From Dyella terrae (GTDB taxonomy: Bacteria > Pseudomonadota > Gammaproteobacteria > Xanthomonadales > Rhodanobacteraceae), in assembly GCF_004322705.1 (NCBI RefSeq), contig NZ_SIZZ01000002.1, positions 496,001-560,000 on the forward strand: a stretch of DNA of 64,000 nt. Direction: 5' to 3'. Below are positions 33,260 through 42,245 of the stretch, piece after piece. The notes beneath the pieces are model-generated. The model was not told where the DNA came from and made no database searches. It saw only the letters and a program-made list of their open reading frames with translations. Both the position numbers and the translations under genes were made by a program. Each line of letters starts with the position of its first letter. The stretch's first letter is position 1.

Positions 33260-33288
33260 ATGGATTCCGGCCTGCGCCGGAATGACGG
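33260..33288 (-). repeat. REP-like palindromic element, copy 2 (inverted)
   Basis: Inverse orientation of copy 1: ATGGATTCCGG, variable centre CCTGCG, CCGGAATGACGG. The arms ATTCCGG/CCGGAAT are identical to copy 1, only the loop differs. The two together can fold as a 150-nt inverted pair. Confidence 0.75.
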
Positions 33289-33353
33289 CGTGAGTGTGGG
33301 GGCGCCACTGGCATGTATGTCTTTGCCGCGGAAGTGTAGTGAGGAGCAGAGAC

Positions 33354-33821
33354 CTACTCCGCATCCTCCTGCCCATCCTCATCCATGTCCAGCACATCGC
33401 CATCGTCTTGCGGCGCAAGCGACACACGCGGCCCGTTGTCCATCGTCAGGGTGCCGCTGTCGATGCGCTCGTGATCGCTGTCGACGGTCACGAAACGTGC
33501 GATCACCATGCCGCTGCCGTGGTCACCATAGAGATGAAACGCAAAGGTGTCGTCGTCGGGCTCTGCGCCCGTAGCCGTCCAGTCGACGTCCATCTCGCGA
33601 ATCGTGCCAATGTGTTCGATCACGGTCGGGTGCACGGCCATCGCGCTGCGCGCCTGGTCGGTGAAGGCGTCCCAGCCCCACCAGGCGACCGCGCCCGCGC
33701 AGGCGGCGACGAGCGCCACCACGCCGGCTCCGACGGCGATCCAGAACCCTGCGCCGCGACGCTTGCCGCCGGTGGTGGGCGGCAGCGGGGCAGGTCCCTG
33801 CAGGGGTTCGGGGGTGCTCAT
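33354..33821 (-). CDS. Membrane-anchored protein, possibly Coa1-like
   Basis: 155 aa. Pro-rich cytoplasmic start, one transmembrane helix (residues about 26-48), then a small domain (HPTVIEHIGTIREMDVDW, FAFHLYGDHGSGMVIARF) and an acidic tail (DDGDVLDMDEDG). The order of helix, 'hP-V-x-x-h-G' and glycine-rich strands resembles bacterial Coa1/Tim21-like cytochrome oxidase assembly factors, but similarity is weak. It lies 7 nt after pepQ on the same strand and upstream of the cyd operon across the repeat region. Confidence 0.6.
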   Translation of the reverse strand: MSTPEPLQGPAPLPPTTGGKRRGAGFWIAVGAGVVALVAACAGAVAWWGWDAFTDQARSAMAVHPTVIEHIGTIREMDVDWTATGAEPDDDTFAFHLYGDHGSGMVIARFVTVDSDHERIDSGTLTMDNGPRVSLAPQDDGDVLDMDEDGQEDAE

Positions 33822-33828
33822 GGACGGG

Positions 33829-35151
33829 TCAGATCAGGCCGAAGGCGTTGCGGGTGAGGTTTTCCGGTGCGCCATCGGTGCACACGACATCGTCTTCGAT
33901 GCGAATACCGCCGTAGGGACGGAAAGCGTCGATGCGGGCCCAGTCGATGTCGCCGGCGAACGGCTTGCCGCGCAGTTCGTCCAGCAGCATGTCGATGAAG
34001 TACAGGCCCGGCTCGATCGTCACCACCATGCCCGGCTCGAGCACACGCGTCATGCGCAGGTAGGGGTGGCCCTCCGGGCGCGGGATGCTGCCACCGTCTT
34101 CGCTTTGCTGGAAGCCGGCCACGTCGTGCACCTGCAAGCCAATGGGGTGGCCAAGGCCATGCGGGAAAAATGCGGCGCTGACGCCCTGCGCGACGGCGCT
34201 TTCCGCGCTCATCCGGATGATGCCGTGCTCGCGCAGCACGTCCGCAAGCACGTGGTGCGCATGGATGTGCAGCTCGGGATAACTCTGGCCCGCGCGCACC
34301 TTGTCGACGAATCCAAGCTGCGCCTTCTCGACACTGTCGATCAGGGCCTGGAACTCCATGTGTCCGACACCCGCGTACGTGCGCGTGATGTCGCTGGCGT
34401 AACCCGCGCAGCTGGCGCCGGCATCGATCAGGAACGAACGACTGTGCTCGGGCGCGACGCGGTCGAAGTGCGTGTAGTGCAGCACCGCGCCGTGTTCGTT
34501 GAGGCCCACGATGCTGCTGTAGGGCAGTTCGGCATCGATGGCCTGCGCAGCCTGCAGATAAGCCTGGTGGATACCCAGCTCGCTTTCGCCGGCGCGGAAC
34601 GCCTGTTCGGCGGCGTGATGCGCTCGCGCACCCACGCGGCTGGCTTCACGCATCAGGTCGAGTTCGTACGGCGTCTTGTACGAGCGATGCCAGTGCAGAT
34701 AGTCGAGCACCTTTGGCGGATTGTTCGGCTCCATCCCCTTCATCACCGGGTAATCCGCGGCAATGACGGCACGACGCGTTTCGGCGCCCGGCAGTTGCGC
34801 GATGCCTTCCTCCGGCGTGCGCACGATGGTGATGTCGAACTGCCCGGCCCAGTAGCCACTGGGCGCTTCCGGCACCACGTGCCAGTAATCGTGCGGTTGC
34901 AGGAAAATCAGCCGGGTCTTCTTGCCTGGCGTGTGCACGATCCAGCTGCCGGGTGCATCGGTCAGCGGCAGCCACTGCTTGAAATGCGGGCTGGCGACGA
35001 AAGGGTAATCCTGGTCGTCCAGGAATTTGCGGATCGGTGCGCCGGCGGCGATCACGAGATGATCGAAACCACCCTTGGCAAGAGCCTTGTCCGCGCGGTC
35101 GCGCAGCGTGGCGATATGGTCGGGATAGTGCAGGGCAAGCAGGTCGATCAT
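33829..35151 (-). CDS. pepQ: Xaa-Pro dipeptidase (prolidase)
   Basis: 440 aa, E. coli PepQ length 443. Hydrolyses Xaa-Pro dipeptides in the cytoplasm. The dinuclear metal site residues occur in order: DAGASCAGYASDITRTY (two Asp), HGLGHPIGLQVHD (His), TIEPGLYF (Glu) and IRIEDDVV (Glu). Start ATG 35151 is the one that gives the PepQ-like N-terminus (LLALHYPDHIATL). Distinct from the PepP gene 4 kb away, which has the aminopeptidase-type N-domain. Confidence 0.94.
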   Translation of the reverse strand: MIDLLALHYPDHIATLRDRADKALAKGGFDHLVIAAGAPIRKFLDDQDYPFVASPHFKQWLPLTDAPGSWIVHTPGKKTRLIFLQPHDYWHVVPEAPSGYWAGQFDITIVRTPEEGIAQLPGAETRRAVIAADYPVMKGMEPNNPPKVLDYLHWHRSYKTPYELDLMREASRVGARAHHAAEQAFRAGESELGIHQAYLQAAQAIDAELPYSSIVGLNEHGAVLHYTHFDRVAPEHSRSFLIDAGASCAGYASDITRTYAGVGHMEFQALIDSVEKAQLGFVDKVRAGQSYPELHIHAHHVLADVLREHGIIRMSAESAVAQGVSAAFFPHGLGHPIGLQVHDVAGFQQSEDGGSIPRPEGHPYLRMTRVLEPGMVVTIEPGLYFIDMLLDELRGKPFAGDIDWARIDAFRPYGGIRIEDDVVCTDGAPENLTRNAFGLI

Positions 35152-35238
35152 GGGGATTCCTGGCGTGGCGCCGCGAGGCGTTGGGGACAGGTCATGATCG
35201 CGCGGTTGGGCTGGCGGTGCCAGCCATGGACGGGACGA

Positions 35239-35601
35239 CTAGCCGCGACTCCCGGGCAATTCCAGCCACGCATCCAGCACCGCCGCGTCCGTGGGGCTGA
35301 TGGCAATGATGCGGTATCCCGACCAGATCTGGCCCGGATTGGATGCCGCTTCGTGCCATTGCTCCTGGATGCCCAGGTCGATGGCCTGCGGGTGCTGCGT
35401 GAGCCCCGGCAGGGTCAGGCTGACCTGGTAGACGGCCTCATTGCGCGGCGGATACACGCTGATGATCAGCAGGCCGCTTGCGGAAATGTTGCCCAAGTGC
35501 CCGAGCGGGCGCTGGTTGATGGTGTCAGACACCACGACGGTGAAATTGGCGCGTTTGCGCTGCGCGCGGCGCTGGTCGATCGAGGTGATGTTCTGGGTCA
35601 C
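35239..35601 (-). CDS. PilZ domain-containing protein
   Basis: 120 aa, a single PilZ domain. The c-di-GMP-binding parts are visible: the arginine patch QRRAQRKRANFTV (RxxxR) and GNISASG (the [D/N]xSxxG motif). It may act as a small c-di-GMP receptor controlling motility, exopolysaccharide or a partner protein. The start overlaps the DUF1631 stop by 4 nt, so the partner is probably that protein. Confidence 0.85.
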   Translation of the reverse strand: MTQNITSIDQRRAQRKRANFTVVVSDTINQRPLGHLGNISASGLLIISVYPPRNEAVYQVSLTLPGLTQHPQAIDLGIQEQWHEAASNPGQIWSGYRIIAISPTDAAVLDAWLELPGSRG

Positions 35602-37871
35602 GACTGCGCGTCCTTCGATTCGTCGGCCGGGCTTGCCGCGCTGCGCAGGCTGCCCGTGAGCGCGTGCATGGCGCGATCGAGCAGGCTGTCGCGCGACTTC
35701 ACGGCTTCGCGGACGCGGCCGCTGGCCATTTCATGCGCCAGTCGCTCCAGCGAAATCTCTTCGCTGCGCAGGCCGCGGCGCGTGACGAACAGGCTGTTGC
35801 CCGAGACGGGCGAATACCACGCAAGCTTGCGTGGCGTGATGCGCCCACTGGCCGGGTCGATAAACTCGAACCAGCTACCGAACGGCAATTTTCGCAAGTG
35901 TTCGTGAATGCGCTGCTCGGATGGCGTCGGCACGTGCGGTGACTGGGGGGCGGCGGGTGCCTGCACGGACTCGCTGGAAACCTGGTGTTCGCCCAGCCGC
36001 TGATGCTGCTTGAGCTTCATGGCCAGGCCGGTGGCCGTGGGCGCGTCGTCCTTGTCTTTGGTGCCTGCCGGCGCGCTGTCCGGCACGCCGGCGAGCCGCT
36101 GCGCCACCTGATTGGCTTCGTCAGCGTGCATGCCGATCTGCTGCAGACCGGTTTCGACTTCCTGCAGCAGGCGTTCGCGATCATCGACCGGCAATCGGCC
36201 GAGCAGCTGATCGGTGATGCGCAGGCGCGCGGCGAACACGTCACTCTCTTCGCCGTTGCGCAGGAGCGTCAGTGCGAGGACATCGGACCAGGCGCGTTCG
36301 AGCAGGGTGCGCAGCAGTCCGCGCGGGGGATTGAGTTCGAAACGTTCGGCCATCAGGCGCGCGGCCTGGCGACGGGCCAGTTCCAGGCGCTCGCGACCCT
36401 GCATGGCCTCGATCTGCCGCCGTTCGGCGATCTGCGCCTTGCGGTTGAGCATGCCCAGGTGATGTTCGATGTCGGCTAGCAAACTGGTGTAGAGGCCGGT
36501 GCTCGGCGGCTCGCGGCGTGCGCGTTCGACCAGTTGCGAAAGCTTGGTGGAGAGACCGCGATCCGGATCGCCTTCGGAGCCATCCAGCCAGTCGTTGGCG
36601 GCTTCGGCGACGGTGCCAAGCAATTTGCGCGCGGGATGTTCGCGCTGATCGAAGAAACCGCGATCCGTGACGGCCATGCGTAGCAGGGGAAGCTGCAGCT
36701 CGCCGAGCAGGGAGTGGGCGTTGCTGCCCTTGTTGAGCTGGTTGCCGAGCTGGTCGAACAGCAGGCTGACCAGTTCAACCGTGTCGTTCTGTTCTGCCGA
36801 AAGATGCGTGCGTTGCGCATCCGGCGTCTTGCCGGCGTTGAGCTGCATCAGCAGCTCTTCGCGCAAGCGCTGGGCGCTTTGCAGCTCGCGCGTAGCCTGT
36901 TCGGTCACATGGGCCAGGTGATGCTGGACGGCGCCGAGCGCGAGTTCGAGTTCTTCCGGTGTCGCGGGGCGGCCGCCGGCGGGCATGGTGCCGTAACCGC
37001 TGCGCTGGCGGGCCAGCATTTCGCGCAGGCTGTCGAGCACGGCGATGTGGTCGGGATGCTGGCTCGCGGCAACCGGGGCGGCTTCCGGCGCCGGCTCAGG
37101 CGTGGGTTCAGGGGCGCGTTCGCGCGGCGCGGCCGCTGAGGCGGTGCGCTGACGTTCCGGCTGCCGCACCACCGGGAAGGCGCGCAGCTGCGGCAAGATG
37201 CCGTCGCCTACCAGATGCTGGTTGACCGTTTCATACAGCGTGGCCAGATGACTGGACACGGCCGACTCGAAACTGTCCAGCAGCATCAGGCGATGCTGCA
37301 CGGGCATGTCGATGAACTGGCCGGCATCGTGGAAGGCGCGTGCCATCGCGTGCGGGCCAAGCGGCAGGGCCAGTCCTTCCAGGGGCGGCATGCTCACCAG
37401 GACGGCGAAGCGATAACCGAGTTCGAACAACAGGGTGGCGTTGCGCGACTCGCCGCGGGCGGCCAGCTTGCCCAGCGCGACGGTCTGTTCGTGGTCACTC
37501 TGTTCGACCAGGCTCAGGGGTTGATGGGCCGACGTCGTGATGGCATCGACTTCCTCGCCCAGGTGACCGAAACGGCGACGCAGGGCGGCCGCGAAATGTT
37601 GTTCCAGGGTGCTGCGATTTGCCTGCAGTTGCTGGCGAACGGTCAAGTGGACCTGCTGGTCCATGTGATTGTGGGCGCGTTCGGCGGCGGCAAACAGGCG
37701 TTGCTCGGCATCCGCGATGCAGATGCGCAGCGGTGCTTCGAGCCAACTGATGCATAGCGCGTAGGTCTCTTCCACCAACCGTCGCGTACGCGGTCCCCAG
37801 CGCTCGCTGTCAAAGCGATCGTTGCGTCCCCACGCAAACGGCTGGCGTCGACCTTGCTGTTCGACATCCAT
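35598..37871 (-). CDS. DUF1631 family protein
   Basis: 757 aa, mostly helical, cytoplasmic with no membrane segments. Central region contains long helices (ELALGAVQHHLAHVTEQATRELQSAQ) and the C-terminal part has a compact domain (PFGSWFEF, KLAWYSPVSGNSLFVTRRG) reminiscent of PilZ-like barrels, without the full arginine motif. A proline- and alanine-rich linker lies near residues 235-260. The family is common in beta- and gammaproteobacteria, and its function is not established. ATG 37871 is chosen; the frame extends upstream through intergenic DNA only. Coupled by overlap to the PilZ gene. Confidence 0.85.
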   Translation of the reverse strand: MDVEQQGRRQPFAWGRNDRFDSERWGPRTRRLVEETYALCISWLEAPLRICIADAEQRLFAAAERAHNHMDQQVHLTVRQQLQANRSTLEQHFAAALRRRFGHLGEEVDAITTSAHQPLSLVEQSDHEQTVALGKLAARGESRNATLLFELGYRFAVLVSMPPLEGLALPLGPHAMARAFHDAGQFIDMPVQHRLMLLDSFESAVSSHLATLYETVNQHLVGDGILPQLRAFPVVRQPERQRTASAAAPRERAPEPTPEPAPEAAPVAASQHPDHIAVLDSLREMLARQRSGYGTMPAGGRPATPEELELALGAVQHHLAHVTEQATRELQSAQRLREELLMQLNAGKTPDAQRTHLSAEQNDTVELVSLLFDQLGNQLNKGSNAHSLLGELQLPLLRMAVTDRGFFDQREHPARKLLGTVAEAANDWLDGSEGDPDRGLSTKLSQLVERARREPPSTGLYTSLLADIEHHLGMLNRKAQIAERRQIEAMQGRERLELARRQAARLMAERFELNPPRGLLRTLLERAWSDVLALTLLRNGEESDVFAARLRITDQLLGRLPVDDRERLLQEVETGLQQIGMHADEANQVAQRLAGVPDSAPAGTKDKDDAPTATGLAMKLKQHQRLGEHQVSSESVQAPAAPQSPHVPTPSEQRIHEHLRKLPFGSWFEFIDPASGRITPRKLAWYSPVSGNSLFVTRRGLRSEEISLERLAHEMASGRVREAVKSRDSLLDRAMHALTGSLRSAASPADESKDAQS

Positions 37872-37967
37872 AGCGGCACCGCCGATTTTCCCCTGTTGGC
37901 ACAAAGCATAAAGGGGAGTTGGGGCCGATGCCATCGGCTGAACGGGGGAGGTTTTTGCGAAGCGGTC

Positions 37968-37995
37968 GGCCGGATGCCATGGGGGGCATCCGGCC
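37968..37995 (-). terminator. Strong hairpin after hemW
   Basis: GGCCGGATGCC, loop of 6 and GGCATCCGGCC form a perfect 11-bp stem starting 11 nt beyond the hemW stop. Only a short A/T stretch follows, so it may act as a 3' stability hairpin or a weak terminator. Confidence 0.55.
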
Positions 37996-38005
37996 AGGTG
38001 GCCGG

Positions 38006-39169
38006 TCAGAGGAACAGGCCGATGACGTCGTTGAGGAAGCGCTGGCCGAGGGCCGTGGTCTGTAGGCGATCCTCGTTGGCGAGGAGCCATCCACGCTGGC
38101 GGGCATCGGCCAGCGCGGTGGCGATCGCCTCGGCGGGCAGGCCCGTGCGCTGGGCGAACTCGGCCATGGGAACGCCGTCGATCAGGCGCAGGGCATTGAG
38201 CATGTACTCGAAGGCAAGCTCGTCCCCCGGAACGACATGGTCGCCGCCGACCAGTCCCGTGCCGCCCGCGGCATCGAGGTAGGCGCGGGGGTGGCGGGTT
38301 TTCCAGCGACGGTGGATGTCGCCGGTGGCAACGTTGCTGAGCTTGCCGTGCGCGCCGGCGCCGATGCCCAGGTAGTCGCCGAATTGCCAGTAGTTGAGGT
38401 TATGCGTGCAGCGACGCCCCGGTCGCGCGTACGCCGAGATCTCGTACTGCCCGTAACCGGCCTCGGCCAGTCGCTGCTCGCAGGCTTCCTGCATCGCCCA
38501 GGCATGATCGTCATCAGGCAGGGGTGGTGGGTTGGCGGCGAAGGCCGTGTTGGGTTCGAGGGTCAGCTGGTAATGGGAGATATGCGACGGCTGCAGGGCG
38601 ATCGCGCGCTCGACATCGTGCAGGGCGCCGGCCAGGTCTTGCTCCGGCAGGGCATACATCAAGTCGAGGTTGAAGTTGTCGTAGCCCGCGTCCTGGGCGG
38701 ACTTCACCGCCGCTTCGGCCTCGCTGGCCGAGTGGATGCGACCGAGCCGCGCGAGCTTGGCATCGTCGAAACTCTGTATGCCGAACGATAGGCGGTTGAC
38801 CCCGGCGGTGAGATAGCCGTCGAAACGTCCGTGCTCGACCGTGCCCGGGTTGGTCTCCAGGGTGATTTCGGCGTCGTCGGCCAGCGGCACGCGTTCGCGT
38901 ACGCCGTCAAGGAAGCGGGCAATCAGATCGGGTGCGAACAGGCTCGGCGTACCACCGCCGAAAAAGATGCTTTGCACGACGCGCCCCTCGAGCGCCTGCG
39001 CGAAATCGGCGCGATCGGCGTCCAGGTCGGCCAGCAGCAGGTCGACGTACTGCGCGTAAGGCGGCGCTTCGCCGCGCACGCCGTGCGAATTGAAGTCGCA
39101 GTACGGGCACTTCTTCACGCACCAGGGCATGTGCACGTACAGCGACAGGGGCGGGGCCAGCATGCTCAT
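38006..39169 (-). CDS. hemW: Radical SAM haem chaperone HemW
   Basis: 387 aa. N-terminal radical SAM motif CxxxCxxC in PWCVKKCPYCDFNSHG, then FFGGGTPSLF, ETNPGTVE and NRLSFGIQSF, all typical of the HemN/HemW family. It lacks the N-terminal extension of HemN (coproporphyrinogen dehydrogenase); HemW delivers haem to respiratory enzymes. Start: ATG 39169 or 39163, following rdgB by 4-10 nt. Last gene of rph-rdgB-hemW, the classical order. Confidence 0.93.
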   Translation of the reverse strand: MSMLAPPLSLYVHMPWCVKKCPYCDFNSHGVRGEAPPYAQYVDLLLADLDADRADFAQALEGRVVQSIFFGGGTPSLFAPDLIARFLDGVRERVPLADDAEITLETNPGTVEHGRFDGYLTAGVNRLSFGIQSFDDAKLARLGRIHSASEAEAAVKSAQDAGYDNFNLDLMYALPEQDLAGALHDVERAIALQPSHISHYQLTLEPNTAFAANPPPLPDDDHAWAMQEACEQRLAEAGYGQYEISAYARPGRRCTHNLNYWQFGDYLGIGAGAHGKLSNVATGDIHRRWKTRHPRAYLDAAGGTGLVGGDHVVPGDELAFEYMLNALRLIDGVPMAEFAQRTGLPAEAIATALADARQRGWLLANEDRLQTTALGQRFLNDVIGLFL

Positions 39170-39173
39170 GGAA

Positions 39174-39776
39174 TCAACCGATGTCGTGGCGCAAGCGCTC
39201 ACGCAACAGGGCCATGGCCTGGCCGCGATGGCTCAACCGGTTCTTCACGGCCGGTTCGAGTTCGGCGGCGCTGAGGGCCTGACCCTCCGGCAGGAACAAC
39301 GGGTCGTAACCGAACCCGCCCGGGCCACGCGGCGAGTCGAGCACGCAACCGTGCCAGCGACCCTCGGCGATGAGCGGCGCGGGATCGTCGGCATGCTGAA
39401 CCAGGGCGAGTACGCAGATGAAAAACGCGCCTCGTGCCGGCGTCGGCACGTCACGCATGTCCTGCAGCAACTTCGCATTGTTGGCCGCGGAATCGCCATG
39501 CACACCGCTGTAGCGCGCCGAGTACAGGCCCGGCGCGCCGTGCAGATGCGCCACGCACAGGCCCGAATCGTCGGCGAGCGCCGGCAGACCCGTGGCCTGC
39601 GCGGCGTGGCGCGCCTTGAGCAGCGCATTTTCGACGAAGGTCAGGCCGGTTTCCTCGGCGTCTTCCACGCCCAGGCTCACCTGCGTGACCACTTCGATGC
39701 CGCTTTCGGCGAACAGCGCACTGAACTCGGCGAGCTTGCCGCGATTGCTGCTGGCCAGGACGATGCGCTTGTCCAT
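39174..39776 (-). CDS. rdgB: XTP/dITP diphosphatase (non-canonical purine NTP pyrophosphatase)
   Basis: 200 aa. Removes ITP, XTP and dITP from the nucleotide pool. The family signature SSNRGKLAEFSALF (SxNxxK) and ADDSGLCV, SARYSGVHGD and GPGGFGYDPLFLP are all present. It begins 2 nt after the rph stop and is followed by hemW within a few nucleotides. Confidence 0.96.
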   Translation of the reverse strand: MDKRIVLASSNRGKLAEFSALFAESGIEVVTQVSLGVEDAEETGLTFVENALLKARHAAQATGLPALADDSGLCVAHLHGAPGLYSARYSGVHGDSAANNAKLLQDMRDVPTPARGAFFICVLALVQHADDPAPLIAEGRWHGCVLDSPRGPGGFGYDPLFLPEGQALSAAELEPAVKNRLSHRGQAMALLRERLRHDIG

Positions 39777-39778
39777 GC

Positions 39779-40522
39779 TCAGCCCTGGGCCAGGGCGGCG
39801 CGCTGGGCGGCGACAAGCTCAGCGATGCCCTTTTCGGCCAGCGCCAGCATGTCGTTCATTTCGTCGCGGCGGAAGGCGTGGCCTTCGGCCGTGCCCTGGA
39901 CCTCGATGAAACCGCCGCCGTCGTTCATCACGACGTTCATGTCGGTGTCGCACGCGGAGTCTTCGAGGTAATCCAGGTCCAGTACCGGCACGCCCTGGTA
40001 GACGCCGACCGAGACCGCGGCGATGGCGCCGAGAATCGGGTTGCGTCGCAGGTTCTCGCGCTTCATCAGCAGGTTCACGGCATCCACGAGGGCCACGTAA
40101 GCACCGGTGATGGCCGCCGTACGGGTGCCGCCGTCGGCCTGGATGACGTCGCAGTCGAGGGTGATGACGCGTTCGCCCAGGGCCTGGCGATCCACGCAGG
40201 CGCGCAGGCTGCGGCCGATGAGACGCTGGATTTCCATGGTGCGGCCGCCCTGGCCGCCACGCGCGGCTTCGCGCTGGGTGCGGCTGGAGGTGGCGCGCGG
40301 GAGCATGCCGTACTCGGCCGTGACCCAGCCTTCACCCTTGCCACGAAGCCACGGCGGCACGCGGTCTTCGATGCTGGCGGTGCACAGGACACGGGTATCG
40401 CCGAAGCTCACCAGGACCGAACCTTCGGCATGGCGGGTGAAATGGCGCTCGATGGTGACCGGGCGCAGCTGGTCGCTGGCGCGGCCGCTGGGGCGGCCAC
40501 TGGGAAGGATGGGCTGATTCAT
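39779..40522 (-). CDS. rph: Ribonuclease PH
   Basis: 247 aa. Phosphorolytic 3'-5' exonuclease that trims tRNA and rRNA 3' ends. [21 protein letters not shown] is the typical start; [14 protein letters not shown] and [15 protein letters not shown] follow, as do the catalytic [16 protein letters not shown] and the C-terminal [20 protein letters not shown] 40522 is chosen over 40549. It is divergent from yicC across 88 nt, and first in the rph-rdgB-hemW operon. Confidence 0.96.
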   Translation of the reverse strand: MNQPILPSGRPSGRASDQLRPVTIERHFTRHAEGSVLVSFGDTRVLCTASIEDRVPPWLRGKGEGWVTAEYGMLPRATSSRTQREAARGGQGGRTMEIQRLIGRSLRACVDRQALGERVITLDCDVIQADGGTRTAAITGAYVALVDAVNLLMKRENLRRNPILGAIAAVSVGVYQGVPVLDLDYLEDSACDTDMNVVMNDGGGFIEVQGTAEGHAFRRDEMNDMLALAEKGIAELVAAQRAALAQG

Positions 40523-40610
40523 GGGGTCTTGGATGGCCTGATTGGGCAAGGCGGGCGCTAGAGTTTACCATTGCGCCCTTTCCGGCCGCCCGCCACAGCA
40601 AGGTTTTCCC

Positions 40611-41471
40611 ATGATCCGCAGCATGACTGCCTACGCTTTCGCCGAAACGACCGGCCCCGTCGGCACGCTCAGCTGCGAGCTGCGCACGGTCAATCACCGG
40701 TACCTGGAGCTCAGCCCGCGCCTGCCGGACGACCTGCGCAGCTTCGAGTCGGCCCTGCGCGAGCGCATCGCCAGCCGCCTGTCGCGCGGCAAGGTGGACC
40801 TGACGGTTCGCCTGCGCAGCGAGACCAAGAGCGACAGCCTGCAGCTCAACCACGCCATGCTGGGCCGCTTGTCGGAGCTGGCCATGGATATGGAGTCGCG
40901 CTTTCCGAACCTGCGCATCGAGTTCACCGAGTTGTTGCGCTTCCCGGGCGTGATGCAGCAGTCCGACGTCGATCCGGACGTCCTGCAGGCGGCGCTGTTC
41001 GGCGTACTCGACGATGCGCTGACCGCGCTGACCGCCACCCGCGAGCGCGAAGGCGCCAAGCTGGCCGAACTGCTGAAGGAGCGCCTGGACGGCATCGAGC
41101 GCATCGTTGCCGACGTGCGCGAGTGGATGCCGCAGATTCGCGAAGGCCTGCGTGCGCGTCTGGAGTCGCGCCTGGCTGACCTGAAGCAGCCGGTCGAACC
41201 CAGTCGTCTGGAGCAGGAACTGGTGCTGCAGGTCACGCGCGTCGATGTCGACGAAGAGCTCGATCGCCTCACCACGCATATCAGCGAGGCACGTCGCGTG
41301 CTGGGCCTCAAGGAGCCGGTCGGCCGTCGCCTGGATTTCCTCATGCAGGAATTCAACCGCGAGGCAAATACGCTGGGCTCCAAGTCCATCGATTCGCGCA
41401 CCACCAACGCGGCCGTCGAGCTGAAAGTGCTCATCGAGCAGATGCGTGAGCAGGTGCAGAACATCGAATGA
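40611..41471 (+). CDS. YicC family endoribonuclease
   Basis: 286 aa, E. coli YicC has 287. N-terminal MIRSMTAYAFAE with LRTVNHRYLELSPRLP, and the C-terminal RLDFLMQEFNREANTLGSKS followed by DSRTTNAAVELKVLIEQMREQVQNIE are the most conserved parts of the family. YicC is a metal-dependent endoribonuclease that affects sRNA turnover. Its stop overlaps the gmk start by 4 nt. Confidence 0.94.
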   Translation: MIRSMTAYAFAETTGPVGTLSCELRTVNHRYLELSPRLPDDLRSFESALRERIASRLSRGKVDLTVRLRSETKSDSLQLNHAMLGRLSELAMDMESRFPNLRIEFTELLRFPGVMQQSDVDPDVLQAALFGVLDDALTALTATREREGAKLAELLKERLDGIERIVADVREWMPQIREGLRARLESRLADLKQPVEPSRLEQELVLQVTRVDVDEELDRLTTHISEARRVLGLKEPVGRRLDFLMQEFNREANTLGSKSIDSRTTNAAVELKVLIEQMREQVQNIE

Positions 41472-42106
41472 ATACCGCAGACGCCAACGGAGCGCTGGAA
41501 GGCACCCTGTTCGTGGTGGCCGCGCCTTCGGGTGCCGGTAAGTCCACGCTGGTCAATGCGCTGCTCGAGCGCGAGCCGGATATTTCACTGTCGATCTCGC
41601 ACACCACGCGACCGCCGCGACCGGGCGAGATGTACGGTCGCCATTACTACTTCGTCGAGCGCGCCGCGTTCGAGCGCGAGATCAGTGAAGGCATCTTCCT
41701 CGAGCACGCCGAAGTGCATGGCAATCTTTACGGCACCTCGCGCACGACGGTGTCCGACCTGCTGTGCCAGGGCAAAGACGTGCTGCTGGAAATCGACTGG
41801 CAGGGCGCGCGCCAGATTCGCAAAAGCAAGCCTGATTGCGTCAGCGTGTTCATCCTGCCGCCGTCGCGTGTGGAGCTGGAGCGTCGTCTGCGCGGACGGG
41901 GTTCGGACAGCGCCGAGGTAATCGAGCGGCGCCTGCACAACTCGCGCGAGGAAATTTCCCACGCCCACGAGTTCGACTACATCATCGTCAACGACCAGTT
42001 CGATGATGCCCTGGCCGACCTCCAATCCATCGTGCACGCCGTGCGGCAGCGCGCCGGCTTGCAGTGGAAGCGGCACGAGAACCTGATCGCGGAACTGCTC
42101 GCCTGA
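41468..42106 (+). CDS. gmk: Guanylate kinase
   Basis: 212 aa. Phosphorylates GMP to GDP. P-loop APSGAGKSTL, then SISHTTRPPRPGE and GRHYYFVE, and EIDWQGARQIR are canonical. In E. coli gmk is followed directly by rpoZ-spoT; here the mla operon lies between. Its start overlaps yicC, so it is translated from the same message. Confidence 0.97.
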   Translation: MNTADANGALEGTLFVVAAPSGAGKSTLVNALLEREPDISLSISHTTRPPRPGEMYGRHYYFVERAAFEREISEGIFLEHAEVHGNLYGTSRTTVSDLLCQGKDVLLEIDWQGARQIRKSKPDCVSVFILPPSRVELERRLRGRGSDSAEVIERRLHNSREEISHAHEFDYIIVNDQFDDALADLQSIVHAVRQRAGLQWKRHENLIAELLA

Positions 42107-42245
42107 GCGATTCGCAGGGCATGGCAAGTCCACCGAAAGGTCGTCCGGGTGAAATGCACGCGCTTAACCGCCGGCTTACCCCGCGATGCCCCTGTCATAG
42201 CCTTCGCCCCCGCCATCGGCTACCTTCCATCCTTTACCCGAAGCC

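Larger units (their letters stand above)
33024..33353. other. 330-nt intergenic region with a REP-like pair
   Basis: Lies upstream of cydP and downstream of an unknown membrane-anchored gene on the same strand. It holds two inverted REP-like elements (described separately) and about 95 nt of unique sequence between them. The cyd promoter should be at its left side (33024-33130), where I see no strong sigma-70 box and no clear Fnr site. Confidence 0.5.

Noticed and set aside
33547-35907. 786-codon plus-strand open frame
   Set aside because: Antisense to pepQ, PilZ and part of DUF1631 genes; no motif, no plausible start context.
37968-37995. Mobile palindrome at the DUF1631/hemW junction
   Set aside because: A perfect 11-bp stem, but a single copy placed 11 nt after the hemW stop; more simply a 3' end hairpin.
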